In this document: positions 1-8,052 of the stretch, one piece after another | Layout: the number at the start of each line of letters is the position of its first letter | How positions within the stretch are numbered: position 1 is the first letter of the stretch | Source: CAZLDI01 sp964558415 | GTDB lineage: Bacteria > Chloroflexota > Dehalococcoidia > SM23-28-2 > RBG-16-64-32 | Assembly: GCA_964558415.1 (NCBI GenBank) | Contig: CAZLDI010000001.1 | Span: 186,001 to 250,000, forward strand | Direction: 5' to 3' | Length of the DNA: 64,000 nt | Translations under genes and position numbers: made by a program | The notes under the pieces: generated by a model | What the model was told of the DNA's origin: nothing | The model's database searches: none | What the model saw: the letters and a program-made list of their open reading frames with translations, nothing else

Positions 1-13
1 AGGCAGCGGCTGC

Positions 14-2167
14 CTAGGGCTCAGCGCTGACCAGCAGGCCGCCAAGGTAGGACTCCAGAATGCGGCGCACCATCGGCGCGGCTTCGCGGGAGCCGGACTC
101 TCCGGTCTCGAGGGCGGCGAGGGCGACGATGGAGGGGTCGGAGCGGTTGGCGTACGCGACGAAGAAGACGTGGCTGGCGCCGAAGGAGAGGTCTTCCGCG
201 GTGCCGGACTTACCGGCGGCGTCTACGCTGGAGCCGAGCCAGGCGCCGTAAGACGTGCCGCCCGGGCTCTGCGTCACCAGGCCGAGACCGTAGCGGATGG
301 CTTCCAGCGTGGCCTGCGAGGCGGGCAGCGGGTTGATCGTCTCCGCCTGGAACTCCTGCACCGCGACGCCGCCGGGCTCTGAGATGCTCTTGATGAGCAG
401 CGGCTTGCGCAGAATGCCGGGCCCGGAGATTGAAGAGTAAGTGTTGGCGATCTGCATCGGCGTGGCGAGCATGAAGCCCTGGCCGATGCCCATGTTCACG
501 GCGTCTCCGGTGTACCAGAAGTCGTTGAAGTTCTCTTCCTTGTACTCCGGATCGCCGACGACTCCTTCGGCCTCTTCGAGGCCAATACCGGTCACGGCCC
601 CGTAGCCAAACTGGCGGATGACCTGCGGAAAGATCTCGGGGTCAATCTCGTCCAGGATCTTGGCGATGTCGAAGAAGACCGGGTTGCAGGACGCCATCAA
701 TCCCTGGGACGGCGTGAGGAAGCCGCGGTCCACGCTCTGCCAGTTCTTCTGCTTGAACGCCTCGCCCAGCTTGGTCCACTCGGGCGAGCAGTGAAACGTG
801 GAGCTGGTGCTGATCCCGCCGCGCTCCAGGCCGGCAGCCATCGTCACTACCTTGAACGTGGACCCGGGTGGGTACGTAGCCAGCAACGGGCGGTGGAGAA
901 ACGGCTGCCGCGGATCGTTCGTGACAGCTTCGAATTCCGACTGCGTCAGGCCACGGATGAAGGCGTTGGGGTCGAAGCGCGGGTAAGAGGCGATGGCCAG
1001 AACAGAGTTGTCGCGCGGGTCCATCGCGACGATGGAGCCGACACGCTCCCCGAGCTCCGTCTCCGCCTTCTTCTGGACGTTGATATCGATTGCGAGAGTG
1101 ATGTCTTTACCGGGGACCGACGGCCGCTCCGCGATGGTGCGTGCGATCGAGCCCTCAGGCGTGATGGTCGCGAGCAGGCCACCGCGCTCGCCCGCCAGCA
1201 GGTCGTTCTTTACCAGCTCCAGGCCGAAGGCGCCGATCAGGTCGCCCGGTTCGTAGCCTTCCGGGCCGAGCTCGCTGAGCTGCTCCTCCGTCACTTCGGT
1301 CATATAGCCGAGCACGTGCGCGGCCGCGGAGCCGTGCGGATAGACGCGCTGCGTCTTCTCCCGCACGACAACGCCCAGGTCGACCATATCGTGGAACTGC
1401 TGCACCTGCTCCGGCGGCGTGCCGTAGGGCAGCGTCTTCACCGGGATGAAATAGTACGAAGGGAGCGTGGTCTCAACCTGCGCGCGCACCTCAGCGTCCG
1501 TGAGTCCGAGCGCGGCCGAGAGGCGGGCGATCAGCGTCTCCTTGTCCGTAATGCGGTCCGGGACGATCCCGACGGAGGCGAGGTTGGCGTCCACAGCCAG
1601 CTCTTTTCCGTTGCGGTCGTAGATGCCACCGCGGCGGGGAACGTCTGTGAAGAAGTGGACGAGCGAGCGGTCGTCCAGCTCCGCGAAGACGAGGGACGGC
1701 GTCCAGGCGATGCGCCACTCCTGCTTCGTCTGCGGCGGTTCGCCGCTGGGTACCGGCTGCGGGATGTCTTCGCGCACCAGCGGCATAACGTTCTCCTGCG
1801 CGATGTCGCCAAAGAAGGCGGTGTGAATCGTGACGGCGAACGGGACTTCCACGGCCGCGCCCGTCGAGACCGGGCTCAGCTCGAAGTCGATGCTCATGAT
1901 CGTCGCCTCATCGGCGATCGCCGCATAACGCTCCACGAACTTCTGCTCGTCGATTGTGAGTTTCGCCTCGGAGGACAGGAGCGCGTACAGGTCGTCGTAT
2001 TCGCGATCGTTCCACAGGGCGAGGAAGCGCTCGGCGGTCTGCTCGGGGGTCTTGGGGGCCTCGGTGACCTCCGGGGCGCTCCCACTGCCACCGCAGGCGA
2101 CGGCGGTCAGGAACGGGAGAGCGATGAGCGGGGCGATGAGGCGCATGGCTACGGCACCGGTTGTCAT
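14..2167 (-). CDS. Class B penicillin-binding lipoprotein (PBP2/MecA-like transpeptidase)
   Basis: Peptidoglycan D,D-transpeptidase acting outside the membrane. The N-terminus carries a lipoprotein-type signal ending in a hydrophobic run and Ala-Cys-Gly-Gly. An NTF2-like MecA_N domain (about residues 38-150) follows, then a PBP dimerisation domain (about 190-370) and a transpeptidase domain. The catalytic motifs are all visible: STFK (Ser about 436), SCN (about 493) and KSGT (about 653). The 717-residue length suits MecA-type class B enzymes. An internal ATG at 2146 starts directly on the signal peptide and is an equally good start; neither has a clear ribosome site. A MecA-like architecture does not by itself show beta-lactam resistance. 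Confidence 0.93.
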   Translation of the reverse strand: MTTGAVAMRLIAPLIALPFLTAVACGGSGSAPEVTEAPKTPEQTAERFLALWNDREYDDLYALLSSEAKLTIDEQKFVERYAAIADEATIMSIDFELSPVSTGAAVEVPFAVTIHTAFFGDIAQENVMPLVREDIPQPVPSGEPPQTKQEWRIAWTPSLVFAELDDRSLVHFFTDVPRRGGIYDRNGKELAVDANLASVGIVPDRITDKETLIARLSAALGLTDAEVRAQVETTLPSYYFIPVKTLPYGTPPEQVQQFHDMVDLGVVVREKTQRVYPHGSAAAHVLGYMTEVTEEQLSELGPEGYEPGDLIGAFGLELVKNDLLAGERGGLLATITPEGSIARTIAERPSVPGKDITLAIDINVQKKAETELGERVGSIVAMDPRDNSVLAIASYPRFDPNAFIRGLTQSEFEAVTNDPRQPFLHRPLLATYPPGSTFKVVTMAAGLERGGISTSSTFHCSPEWTKLGEAFKQKNWQSVDRGFLTPSQGLMASCNPVFFDIAKILDEIDPEIFPQVIRQFGYGAVTGIGLEEAEGVVGDPEYKEENFNDFWYTGDAVNMGIGQGFMLATPMQIANTYSSISGPGILRKPLLIKSISEPGGVAVQEFQAETINPLPASQATLEAIRYGLGLVTQSPGGTSYGAWLGSSVDAAGKSGTAEDLSFGASHVFFVAYANRSDPSIVALAALETGESGSREAAPMVRRILESYLGGLLVSAEP

Positions 2168-2197
2168 TTTAGCAAGGGCGACGATGGGCGATTGTAG

Positions 2198-2213
2198 GTT
2201 TCGTATATGAAAC
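2198..2213. promoter_or_regulatory. Palindrome upstream of the PBP gene
   Basis: GTTTCGTATATGAAAC is a near-perfect inverted repeat 31 bases before the PBP start. A minus-strand TACAAT (-10-like) lies next to it at 2191-2196. A regulator site is plausible but no regulator is identified. Confidence 0.35.
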
Positions 2214-2343
2214 GCCGGAGAGCGCGGTGCGGTTCGGTCGGGCCGGGGGCGGCGACCTAAAGCCGGGAGCGAGCCGGGACACGCGATCGAGCCGGTCGCC
2301 CCCCCCGCGAGATTCGCTGTCAGATTCTGTATCAGGCTCGCAG

Positions 2344-2373
2344 TTTACCCGTACAAAGCCAGCCGAGTAAGAT
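2344..2373 (+). promoter_or_regulatory. Possible sigma70-type promoter of the antiporter gene
   Basis: TTTACC at 2344-2349, 18-base spacer, TAAGAT at 2368-2373, ending 16 bases before the antiporter ATG. The match is moderate. Confidence 0.4.
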
Positions 2374-2389
2374 TCGGGGCGGCTGCCAC

Positions 2390-3625
2390 ATGGAAGAGAT
2401 CACCGCAATTCTCGTCGACCTGTTCATCATCTTCGCGGCGGCGAAGGCGGCCGGAGAGTTGTTCGTGCGGCTGCGCCAGCCGGCGATTGTAGGGGAGGTG
2501 CTGGCCGGCGTTGTCATCGGCCCGCACGCGCTGGGGCTGATCGGCTCACCGGACGCGGACATGGTTCAGTTGTTCGGCGGCGACCGCGAAGCGGCCGAGG
2601 AGGCGCTGAACGTCGTGTTTGACGTCATCGCCGAGCTCGGAGTGATCATCCTGCTCTTCGTGGTTGGCCTTCAGACACGGCTGGACGAGTTCCTTGAGGT
2701 GCGCGGGCGCGCCGCGGCGGTGGGATTGCTGGGCATCGCGATCCCGTTCGTGCTGGGGTTCGCTTTCGTCTATGCCAGCGGGCGCAGCGACACGGAGTCC
2801 GCGTTCGTGGCTGCGGCGATGGTGGCGACGAGCGTGGGCATCACCGCGCGCGTCCTGGAGGAGCTGGGAGTGCTCGGCTCACGCGAGGCGCGGATCATCC
2901 TGGGCGCGGCGGTTCTGGACGACATCCTGGGACTGCTGGTGCTGGCGATTGTGAGCTCCTGGGCGCAGGATGACGTAGACGTCGCGGAGCTCGGGTTAAC
3001 GGCCGCGCTGGCGGTGGGGTTTGTCGTGTTCGCGGCGCTGGTGGGAACGCGGGCGATCCGGCGCTACAGCATCCACCTGGAACGGCTGCACGTGACGAAC
3101 GCGCCGTTCCTGGCGGCCATGGTGCTGATGCTGGGACTCTCGGCCCTCGCCGGAGAGATCGGGCTGGCGGCGATAATCGGCGCGCTCCTGGCGGGCATGA
3201 TGCTCGCCGAGGCGGACGAGGGCTTCGAGCTGGAGCGCCAGGCGCGGCCGGTGTACGAGTTTCTGGTGCCGTTCTTCTTCGTCGTGGTCGGGACGAAAGT
3301 GGACCTCGGCGTCTTCGATAACGGGGAGACGGTCGGGATCGCGGCGGGAGTGCTGGCGCTGGCCGTCGCCGGCAAGCTTGCCGGTGGCGTGATCGGGTCG
3401 CGCGGGCTGCCCCGCCGCTCCGGGGCGATCGTCGGTGTAGGGATGGTGCCGCGTGGCGAGGTAGGCCTGGTGGCGGCGGGGATCGGCAGTGGCATCGGGG
3501 CAGTGTCGGACGAGATGCTGGCGGTGGTGGTGTTCATGAGCATCGCGACGACGCTGCTGGCGCCGCCGCTGCTCACGCGGCTCTACGCGGACGGACCGCG
3601 ATCGGACGCTGTCGAGAGGCTTTGA
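2390..3625 (+). CDS. Cation/proton antiporter of the CPA2 (KefB-like) family
   Basis: Integral membrane monovalent cation:H+ antiporter of 411 residues, almost entirely hydrophobic segments (about 12 predicted helices) separated by short loops. The typical family start is seen: a helix, then R-Q-P-A-I-V-G-E in the discontinuous-helix region, and later a VPRGEVGLV stretch characteristic of CPA2 exchangers. There is no C-terminal TrkA-N or RCK domain, so ligand gating as in Kef is not indicated. It stands alone, divergent from the PBP gene and convergent with a 55-residue membrane protein. Na+ versus K+ specificity cannot be read from sequence. Confidence 0.9.
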   Translation: MEEITAILVDLFIIFAAAKAAGELFVRLRQPAIVGEVLAGVVIGPHALGLIGSPDADMVQLFGGDREAAEEALNVVFDVIAELGVIILLFVVGLQTRLDEFLEVRGRAAAVGLLGIAIPFVLGFAFVYASGRSDTESAFVAAAMVATSVGITARVLEELGVLGSREARIILGAAVLDDILGLLVLAIVSSWAQDDVDVAELGLTAALAVGFVVFAALVGTRAIRRYSIHLERLHVTNAPFLAAMVLMLGLSALAGEIGLAAIIGALLAGMMLAEADEGFELERQARPVYEFLVPFFFVVVGTKVDLGVFDNGETVGIAAGVLALAVAGKLAGGVIGSRGLPRRSGAIVGVGMVPRGEVGLVAAGIGSGIGAVSDEMLAVVVFMSIATTLLAPPLLTRLYADGPRSDAVERL

Positions 3626-3646
3626 CGGAGCGACTTCGCCGCCCGG

Positions 3647-3814
3647 CTAGACGGCGGACGGCTGGCGGCGCTTCGGCAGCTCGCGCGGGGCGTTCTGCGG
3701 CAGGAAGGTGATCGGCAGCGGGCGGATCTGGCCGAGCAGGTAGCTGGTGAGCAAGAAGTAGCCGAAGGCGACACCGGGCACGGCGCCCAGCATCAGCAGT
3801 AACGCTCGATTCAT
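3647..3814 (-). CDS. Small single-pass membrane protein, 55 residues
   Basis: Starts MNRALLLMLGAV, has one hydrophobic helix (about residues 4-28), then a short proline/arginine-rich tail ending QPSAV. The start is well supported: GGAGGTCA lies about 7 bases upstream of the ATG. It is unlike random sequence because the ribosome site, helix and stop all agree. No function is recognised. An array of six GTTA units spaced 11 bp apart lies about 220 bases upstream on the same transcription side and could control it. Convergent with the antiporter gene. Confidence 0.7.
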   Translation of the reverse strand: MNRALLLMLGAVPGVAFGYFLLTSYLLGQIRPLPITFLPQNAPRELPKRRQPSAV

Positions 3815-4030
3815 TTTGTGACCTCCTACAATGGCGGGACCTGGGGCGTTCGGATTAGAGACGCCCTCGCGTTCCCTCTGTTACAGATGGCCTCCACGGA
3901 AACCATCGGGCGAGAGCGCCTGGGGGTGACCGGCAAAGCGATCATCTTGGCGCCCCCGCCCCATGGCCCAAAGGGAGGGTGCGGACGACGAGGGGAATCG
4001 CTTGTCCACTCGTCCAGTTTCGCGCATCGG

Positions 4031-4090
4031 TGTTACGCGCGGGTTATGCGGCGGTTACGGTGAGGTTATGAGGTTGTTACAGGTAGGTTA
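4031..4090. promoter_or_regulatory. Six tandem 11-bp GTTA direct repeats (PhoB/PhoP-type response-regulator array)
   Basis: GTTA begins at 4032, 4043, 4054, 4065, 4076 and 4087: six copies in perfect 11-base phase, with consensus kGTTAYg followed by four looser bases. Directly repeated half-sites at 11-bp spacing are the hallmark of OmpR/PhoB-family operators. The array lies in the gap between vapC (the last unit overlaps its stop codon) and the 55-residue membrane protein gene, both on the minus strand. Confidence 0.65.
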
Positions 4091-4510
4091 AGCCGCCGAT
4101 TCGGCGTAGCTTTCGACGCGAAGGTCGGAGTTAGCCGCCAAACCTGTGAAGTGCTTGTCGTCGTGAATCACGATCACATCATGCTGTATTGCGGTGGCAG
4201 CTATGAGAAGGTCAGGGACGGGTATCGAGTGTCCGGCGCGGCGCAGTCTGAAGCCAAGTTCCGCCGCCATGTCCCAGGTGGATTGACTGATAGGCAACTC
4301 CGTGAGGCCCAGCAGATCCCGGCGCGTGGCGGCGAAATCCTGTCGATCCAGACAGCCGACAAGAAGTTCCAGTCTAACAACTTGATTGACAACGATTGAG
4401 CCGGCACCGATCAGATTCAGAATGCGTTCGGAAGTAGGCTCGAAGGGCGCGCGCTTGATGGGTATCCATGCTGACGTGTCAAGCAGATAGACTCCCTCAG
4501 TCACACCCAC
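4088..4510 (-). CDS. vapC: VapC-type PIN-domain toxin ribonuclease
   Basis: PIN-domain endoribonuclease toxin of 140 residues. The acidic metal-binding residues are in place: Asp11 in YLLDTS, Glu48 in RLELLVG, Asp100 in VPDLLIA and Asp117/118 in HDDKHF. VapC toxins cleave RNA, often tRNA or rRNA. The gene overlaps the upstream antitoxin vapB by 14 bases, so the two are translated together. Confidence 0.9.
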   Translation of the reverse strand: MGVTEGVYLLDTSAWIPIKRAPFEPTSERILNLIGAGSIVVNQVVRLELLVGCLDRQDFAATRRDLLGLTELPISQSTWDMAAELGFRLRRAGHSIPVPDLLIAATAIQHDVIVIHDDKHFTGLAANSDLRVESYAESAA

Positions 4511-4706
4511 GCATCTTTCGGAGCTCTTCCAACGTCAGGTCCAGGCCGAATCTCCCGGACCGAATGCGTTCTACCAGCCGCTCGCGTCGGCGGGCGTTCA
4601 AGTACTCGCGCATCGCCTCTTCAATGGCTGCCTTCTTGCTTCTCTTCCCGGATTCTTTCACGGTGTCGCTGAGCAGCTCTTCGTTTAGATCCAGCGTCGT
4701 GCGCAT
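4497..4706 (-). CDS. vapB: VapB-type antitoxin
   Basis: Sixty-nine-residue antitoxin with an N-terminal ribbon-helix-helix-like strand (MRTTLDLNEELL) typical of DUF2191/VapB proteins and a charged C-terminal helix expected to wrap the PIN toxin. GAGGTGAT precedes the ATG. It precedes and overlaps vapC. A promoter and duplicated ATTATGCAT operator lie immediately upstream, as expected for autoregulation. Confidence 0.88.
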   Translation of the reverse strand: MRTTLDLNEELLSDTVKESGKRSKKAAIEEAMREYLNARRRERLVERIRSGRFGLDLTLEELRKMRGCD

Positions 4707-4727
4707 GCATCACCTCTGTGCATGATG

Positions 4728-4756
4728 ATTATGCATCGGTATTATGCATTCGTCAA
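4728..4756 (-). promoter_or_regulatory. vapBC promoter with repeated operator half-sites
   Basis: On the minus strand TTGACG (4756-4751), 17-base spacer, CATAAT (4733-4728). ATTATGCAT occurs twice (4728-4736 and 4741-4749) across the spacer and -10, placing antitoxin binding directly over the promoter. Confidence 0.65.
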
Positions 4757-4761
4757 GCACA

Positions 4762-5922
4762 TCACCAGTAGGCGATATCTCCCTGGATCATCGCGCGGGC
4801 GATCACCAGGCGCTGAATCTGCGATGTGCCTTCGACGATCATCAGCTGGCGGGCGTCGCGGTAGTGCCGCTCCAGCGGGTGGTCCTTCATATAGCCCTGC
4901 GCGCCCAGGATCTGGATCGCGTCCGAGGCGACGCGGTTCGCCATCTCCGTCGCGAGCGTCTTGGCGATCGACAGGTAAGGCGCGTGTTCGCGGTCGTACT
5001 TGCCCTGGTCGACGAGCGTCGCCGCGTGGTAGACCAGGTGCCGGGACGCCTCGATCTCTATCGCGGCGTCGGCGAGCATGAACTGGATCGCCTGGTGGTC
5101 TACCAGCGGCACGCCGAACGTCTTGCGCTCGCGGGCGTAGTCCAGCGCGTAGGCGATGCAGCCCTCCGCGAGCCCGAGGCCGCGCGCGCCAACGACGGGG
5201 CGGCAGGTGTTCAGCGTGAGCATCGCCGTACGGAACGCTCGCCCCTCCTCGCCGATACGATTGGCGGTGGAGACGCGGCAGTCCTGGAGCACGATGTTCG
5301 CGGTGGGCACGCCCATCACGCCCATCTTGCGGTCACAGCGCGGCACCGAGTAGCCGGGCGCGTCCGTGGGCACGATGAATCCCGAGACGGCCTTCGAGCC
5401 GTTCTCGCCGGTTTTCGCAAAGAAGCACACGTAGTCCGCGACGGAGCCGCCGCTGATGAAGACCTTCTCGCCGTCGATCACGTAATCGTCGCCATCGCGG
5501 CGGGCGCGCGACTCCAGGTTAGCGGCGTCGGAGCCGGTGTTTGGCTCCGTGAGGCAGAACGCGCCCTTGATCGCGCCGACGGCGGACTTCGCCAACCACT
5601 CGCTCTTCTGTTCCTCAGAGCCGCCGAGGTTGATCGGCTGCGTGGAGAGCGCGGACAGCAGCAGGATGAGCGAGGAGGCGTTGCAGTGCTTCGCCGTCTC
5701 CTCCACGGCCAGCGCGAGCGCGAGGAAGCCCGCGCCGGAGCCGCCGTACTGCTCTGGGATCGTCAGGCCAAGGAGGCCCGCCTCAGCAAACGTCTGAAAG
5801 ATATCGTGCGGATACTCGCCGCTCTCGTCCAGCTCCGCCGCGCGCGGCGCGACCTTCTCGCGGGCGATGCGGCGGGCGGTGTTCTGGATCAGCTTATGGG
5901 CGTCAGACAGCTCGTAGTCCAT
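4762..5922 (-). CDS. Acyl-CoA dehydrogenase
   Basis: FAD-dependent alpha,beta-dehydrogenation of acyl-CoA thioesters, passing electrons to ETF. The 386-residue product has the helical N-terminal domain, the beta-domain motif CLTEPNTGSDAA for FAD/substrate binding, and the C-terminal helical domain with the base Glu in VEGTSQIQ near the end. The start at 5922 is chosen because GAGGAC lies about 9 bases upstream; a longer frame to 5997 adds an unlikely leader. Single gene between vapB and a GIY-YIG gene. Confidence 0.93.
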   Translation of the reverse strand: MDYELSDAHKLIQNTARRIAREKVAPRAAELDESGEYPHDIFQTFAEAGLLGLTIPEQYGGSGAGFLALALAVEETAKHCNASSLILLLSALSTQPINLGGSEEQKSEWLAKSAVGAIKGAFCLTEPNTGSDAANLESRARRDGDDYVIDGEKVFISGGSVADYVCFFAKTGENGSKAVSGFIVPTDAPGYSVPRCDRKMGVMGVPTANIVLQDCRVSTANRIGEEGRAFRTAMLTLNTCRPVVGARGLGLAEGCIAYALDYARERKTFGVPLVDHQAIQFMLADAAIEIEASRHLVYHAATLVDQGKYDREHAPYLSIAKTLATEMANRVASDAIQILGAQGYMKDHPLERHYRDARQLMIVEGTSQIQRLVIARAMIQGDIAYW

Positions 5923-5992
5923 GGGCCATGTCCTCAATTCGTATACGCCGGGGTTGCGACGACATTCTAACAGGGGAGGCAGCCCCCGGGTT

Positions 5993-6029
5993 GTCATCCC
6001 GACCGAAGCGCAGCGCAGTGGAGGGATCT
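5993..6029 (+). repeat. Dispersed inverted repeat, left copy (flanks GIY-YIG gene)
   Basis: The first 23 bases match exactly, in reverse complement, positions 6490-6512, and similarity continues with few mismatches for about 14 more bases. The pair brackets the GIY-YIG gene; this left copy encodes that gene's extreme C-terminus and stop. Confidence 0.7.
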
Positions 6030-6365
6030 CCGCAGTGCGTCCCCTCGTTCGCAGACATCGCCACCCGCTAGTGCTTGCGACAGTATCTCGTGGCTAAGGT
6101 CCAGCAGCAGCGGGTTCATCTGCCGGATCAACCACAACTTCTTCTCTCGCCGCCAGGGCTTCACCTGCTTCTCTCTCGCGATCGCGTCACGGATGTCCGC
6201 GGTCGATTCGTAGTAGACGAGCCGGGTCAGCTGGTAACGAGCAGTGAACCCGGCGAGCCCAGCCTTGTGCTGCAGCAGACGGCGCACTAGGTCATTCGTG
6301 ACGCCGGTGTAGAAGAGGCCACATCGGCCGGTCATGATGTAGACGTAGTAGTCGCGGGCCCGCAT
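5994..6365 (-). CDS. GIY-YIG endonuclease-domain protein
   Basis: Small GIY-YIG nuclease-domain protein (about 123 residues) of the UPF0213/YhbQ-like group. Visible are YYVYIMT, then LFYTGVTNDLVRR, and the downstream REKQ/KPWRREKK region that supplies the catalytic Arg and Glu. The start at 6365 gives a protein that begins directly on the domain; upstream extension to 6467 is low-complexity. The gene is bounded by a 23-bp exact inverted repeat, and its last codons lie within the left copy. Function in repair or mobility is not established. Confidence 0.8.
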   Translation of the reverse strand: MRARDYYVYIMTGRCGLFYTGVTNDLVRRLLQHKAGLAGFTARYQLTRLVYYESTADIRDAIAREKQVKPWRREKKLWLIRQMNPLLLDLSHEILSQALAGGDVCERGDALRRSLHCAALRSG

Positions 6366-6475
6366 GGGATGAGCGTCGCTCCGCGAAACCGCGACGCGCA
6401 AGGGGCGGGTGTCACATACTCGGCAATCCGCTGGGTCGCGGACCATCGCGGGGAATCGGGAGTGCACGCAGCGAC

Positions 6476-6512
6476 GGGTCCCTCCGCTTCGCTGCGCTTC
6501 GGTCGGGATGAC
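6476..6512 (-). repeat. Dispersed inverted repeat, right copy (flanks GIY-YIG gene)
   Basis: Reverse complement of 5993-6029, with an exact 23-base core at 6490-6512. It lies about 110 bases upstream of the GIY-YIG start. Confidence 0.7.
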
Positions 6513-6551
6513 GACGTAGTGCCGCGCTCCGGCTGATACGTCGCTGCCCCC

Positions 6552-7412
6552 CTACACCTCCCGGCGACCCGCCGCCGGCAGCCCCGCCTCCACGTCCGCG
6601 AGGAACGTCTCTATCTCGCTGATGAACGTCTCCTGCCGCCAGCGGGAGCCGTGCGCGCAGCGGTCGCGGACGACGAGGCGCGAGCCGGGGATGAGCTCGT
6701 GGTCGCGAACGGCGCAGGGGAGAAAGTCGTCCCACTCGCCGATCATCACCAGCGTCGGGGCTGTGATCTCGCGGACGCGCTCCGTGAGGTCGGGGCGCGT
6801 GACAATGGCGTGCGCTGCGCCGAGGTAGCCGTCGACGCTCATCAGCCTGATGCGCTCGTAGTCCTCCGCGAAAGTGTAGGGGCTTGCGGCCAGGTGAGGG
6901 TCGTTCGCGGTCTTCCACTCCTGCTCGCGGCGCAGCGTCTCTTCGAGACCATACGCCTCAGCGATATGCGCGAGCATGGAGAGTCCGCGCGGCATCTGAC
7001 GCTCCCATTCCCCGCCGGGGCCGGGATCGGCGCCGTTGCCGCAGGTAGTGTCGCACAAGAGCACCGACTCGCAGATGTCCGGGTAGTCGACGGCGAACTG
7101 GGCGGTGATCATGCCCCCCATCGAGACGCCGCCGATGTGCGCCCTCGGGATGCCAAGCGCTTTCAGCAGCGCGGCGAGGTCGGCGGCGAAGATCGGCATG
7201 GAGTACGCCTCGCGGTCCCTCGGGACGCTCGTGCGGCCGTGGCCGCGCACATCGTAGCGCACAAGCGTACGCTTCTCCGCCAGAGGCAGGACTTCGCTGC
7301 CCCAGGCGTCCAGCGGACCGGCGAAACCATGGGTGAGCACGAGCGGCGTGCCGGCGGCAGAACGGAGGACTTCGTAGCGGATGTCTATGCCGTTGGCGTG
7401 GATGGTGGGCAT
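6552..7412 (-). CDS. Alpha/beta-fold hydrolase
   Basis: Intact alpha/beta hydrolase (about 286 residues) with oxyanion-hole motif LTHGFAG, nucleophile elbow GVSMGG, acidic residue in GEWDD and a catalytic His in CAHGSR. Substrate unknown; the family includes 3-oxoadipate enol-lactonase-like and C-C bond hydrolases. The start MPTIHANG at 7412 is preferred, 4 bases after the stop of the preceding methyltransferase gene, which makes it the third gene of an amidase-methyltransferase-hydrolase operon. Confidence 0.88.
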   Translation of the reverse strand: MPTIHANGIDIRYEVLRSAAGTPLVLTHGFAGPLDAWGSEVLPLAEKRTLVRYDVRGHGRTSVPRDREAYSMPIFAADLAALLKALGIPRAHIGGVSMGGMITAQFAVDYPDICESVLLCDTTCGNGADPGPGGEWERQMPRGLSMLAHIAEAYGLEETLRREQEWKTANDPHLAASPYTFAEDYERIRLMSVDGYLGAAHAIVTRPDLTERVREITAPTLVMIGEWDDFLPCAVRDHELIPGSRLVVRDRCAHGSRWRQETFISEIETFLADVEAGLPAAGRREV

Positions 7413-7416
7413 GGGA

Positions 7417-8052
7417 TCAGGGGGAAGCCCCCCAGGCAAGATAGTAGCCGCCGTGGTGGGCGCCAAACACGCGTTTCACCTGTAGCCGCGGGACAAGCTT
7501 CTGCAGGTGGGTCCACGGTCTGCCCAGACCCTCATAGGTGGTCGCCCCTCGACGAAGCCTGAACGCGTGGATGAGGTTAAAAGGCAGCGCCCACCAAGGG
7601 TTCCATGTCATGCCCACTACGGCGATACCGCCGCGCGGCTTTACATGCTGGACAACGTTCTCAATGGCCCGGGGTGAGCGCATGATGTCGTGGGAAAGAG
7701 CGAAGAGTGCTGCGTCGGCCCGAACAGGGATGGTGGCTTCTTCGATGGACGATTCGATCACGGTTATATTCGACCAGTCGTTGGCCTCGATCCGCTGCCG
7801 CGCCCTGGCGAGCATGTCAGGGCTCTGGTCGATGCCGATAATGCGACCCTCGGAGCCGATGGCCTCTTCGAGCAGGGAGAAGGCAAGGCCCGTCCCGCAG
7901 CCAACGTCAAGCACCGAATCTCCCGGCACCAGGTTGAGCAGATCGACGGCACGGCGGCGGAGTCCGGTAAACGGCCACTTCGCACCTCCGCGGTCATAGA
8001 TGGGCGCCATCTTGCGGTACAGTTCCAGAGCCACTTCCCGGTTGGGCGGCAT
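7417..8052 (-). CDS. Class I SAM-dependent methyltransferase
   Basis: UbiE/Methyltransf_11-like protein of 211 residues. Motif I VLDVGCGTG binds S-adenosylmethionine; an acidic residue in GIDQSPDML ends the next strand. The start at 8052 overlaps the amidase stop as TGATG, indicating translational coupling. The C-terminal region is less typical, so the substrate cannot be named. Confidence 0.85.
   Translation of the reverse strand: MPPNREVALELYRKMAPIYDRGGAKWPFTGLRRRAVDLLNLVPGDSVLDVGCGTGLAFSLLEEAIGSEGRIIGIDQSPDMLARARQRIEANDWSNITVIESSIEEATIPVRADAALFALSHDIMRSPRAIENVVQHVKPRGGIAVVGMTWNPWWALPFNLIHAFRLRRGATTYEGLGRPWTHLQKLVPRLQVKRVFGAHHGGYYLAWGASP

Noticed and set aside
791..2197. Long plus-strand frame opposite the PBP gene
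   Set aside because: Arg-rich composition and exact overlap with a protein carrying all PBP motifs; a GC-driven shadow.
4744..5970. 408-codon plus-strand frame opposite the acyl-CoA dehydrogenase
   Set aside because: Shadow; the minus-strand protein has clear family motifs and a ribosome site.
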